From Firmicutes bacterium ZCTH02-B6 (GTDB taxonomy: Bacteria; Bacillota; Limnochordia; Limnochordales; ZCTH02-B6): a stretch of DNA of 16,060 nt. A program made the position numbers and the translations under genes. Location: contig LZRQ01000064.1 of NCBI GenBank assembly GCA_002159155.1, positions 1 through 16,060 on the forward strand, read 5' to 3'. Of the stretch, positions 15,619-16,060 are shown one piece after another (position 1 is the first letter of the stretch; each line of letters begins with the position of its first letter). The notes under the pieces are model-generated. The model did no database searches. It was given only the letters and a program-made list of their open reading frames with translations, and was not told the origin of the DNA.

Positions 15619-16060
15619 GTGGCCGGGCAGAGGGGAGAGTCCTACATCGTCTCGGTGCTCCATTGCCTGGCGTGCGGCGAGGAGCGGCCCCACCGGGTGC
15701 GCCTGAGCCCAGAGGGGAGTCGTGGAAACCGCCTGCGCGGCCTGCGGACGCGCCTTGTCCGTGCCCCAGCGCAAGAGCGCCCGGCTCGCTTTCGGCCCCT
15801 ACACCCTCGGCGGCGGAGCACCCATGCTGGTCCACGGACGGGTTCCGGCTGCCGCCGCCGGCGCGGCGCTGAGCGATGCAGTGCGGGCGCTGGCCGCGGC
15901 GGGCTGCCACGTCGTGGAGGTTACCGCTGCGCAGGCACAAGACGTGCACGCCCGCCGTCTCGCTGGCGAGATCCCCGTGGCGCTTGTTGTGGACGCCGGA
16001 TCGCGGCTGGCGGACGCTTATCGCTTGACGGCCGATGCACAGGCCGGGCGGCCCGGCGGC
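15619..16060 (+). CDS. Zinc-ribbon protein with IspG (GcpE)-like N-terminal segment, apparent frameshift, 3' truncated
   Basis: The start is GTG at 15619 with AAAGGGGAG (15604-15612) 6 nt upstream. The first 32 codons give VLHCLACGEERPHRVRLSPE, with Cys16 and Cys19. After the G run 15714-15717 the sensible frame shifts by one base; removing one G gives PEGVVETACAACGRAL, whose Cys39 and Cys42 complete a CxxC-x19-CxxC zinc ribbon. The second frame (15722 onward, 113 codons, no stop) then reads FGPYTLGGGAPMLVHG, ALSDAVRALAAAGCHVVEVT and IPVALVVDAGSRLADAY. These resemble the start of IspG (iGGGaPi.VqSM, L..aGc.iVrV, iPlvaDiHf..rlA). IspG makes HMBPP in isoprenoid synthesis, but here VQSM and DIH are not kept, so this may be a divergent paralogue. 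The original frame also stays open but is Arg-rich, as in shadow frames. The gene continues past the window. A GTG at 15722 could be an alternative start. Confidence 0.5.
   Translation, partial: MAGQRGESYIVSVLHCLACGEERPHRVRLSPEGSRGNRLRGLRTRLVRAPAQERPARFRPLHPRRRSTHAGPRTGSGCRRRRGAERCSAGAGRGGLPRRGGYRCAGTRRARPPSRWRDPRGACCGRRIAAGGRLSLDGRCTGRAARR

Overview
The window is GC-rich bacterial chromosome with densely packed genes, strong AGGAGG-type ribosome binding sites and many GTG/TTG starts (9 of the 14 starts I can see are not ATG). It lacks any sign of phage, transposon, CRISPR, tRNA or rRNA. Gene content is that of an aerobic heterotroph: histidine degradation, a flavin/Fe-S 2-hydroxyacid oxidase, and a lipoate-dependent 2-oxoacid dehydrogenase complex. 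Together these suggest a high-GC, Gram-positive, possibly thermophilic member of the Bacillota (Symbiobacterium, Thermaerobacter or Limnochorda-like). That placement is inference from style and content, not from a marker gene.

Layout. (1) 1-2024, plus strand: the 3' end of hutI and a complete hutU, two consecutive enzymes of histidine degradation. (2) 2069-7964, minus strand: read in the direction of transcription, a PAP2 phosphatase, glcD, glcE, glcF and a membrane-anchored ClpP-fold (SDH_sah) protease. PAP2-glcD and glcE-glcF are closely coupled. The glcD-glcE gap carries a three-unit 16-bp tandem repeat that abuts the glcE ribosome binding site. The glcF-protease gap carries an imperfect 45-bp tandem duplication. 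(3) 7965-8271: the divergent intergenic region. (4) 8272-11980, plus strand: a SirB1-like transglutaminase-fold protein, a PHP phosphoesterase preceded by a possibly structured leader, a xylose-isomerase-like TIM barrel and a SorC-family regulator. (5) 12247-15535, plus strand: E2, E1-alpha and E1-beta of a 2-oxoacid dehydrogenase complex, closest in motif style to acetoin dehydrogenase, in the unusual order E2-E1a-E1b and without E3 inside the window. (6) 15619 to the end: a protein with a zinc ribbon followed by a segment resembling the N-terminus of IspG (GcpE), split by an apparent one-base frameshift in a G run and cut off by the window edge.

How it fits together. HutI and HutU act in sequence from urocanate to formiminoglutamate. 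GlcD, GlcE and GlcF form one oxidase that passes electrons from glycolate or a related 2-hydroxyacid to the respiratory chain. The E1/E2 complex makes an acyl-CoA from a 2-oxoacid or acetoin. The SorC regulator lies directly after the isomerase and just before the dehydrogenase operon, so it could control either. The most novel item is the zinc-ribbon/IspG-like gene at the right edge. The repeats in the glc block and the leader before the PHP gene are the best non-coding leads.
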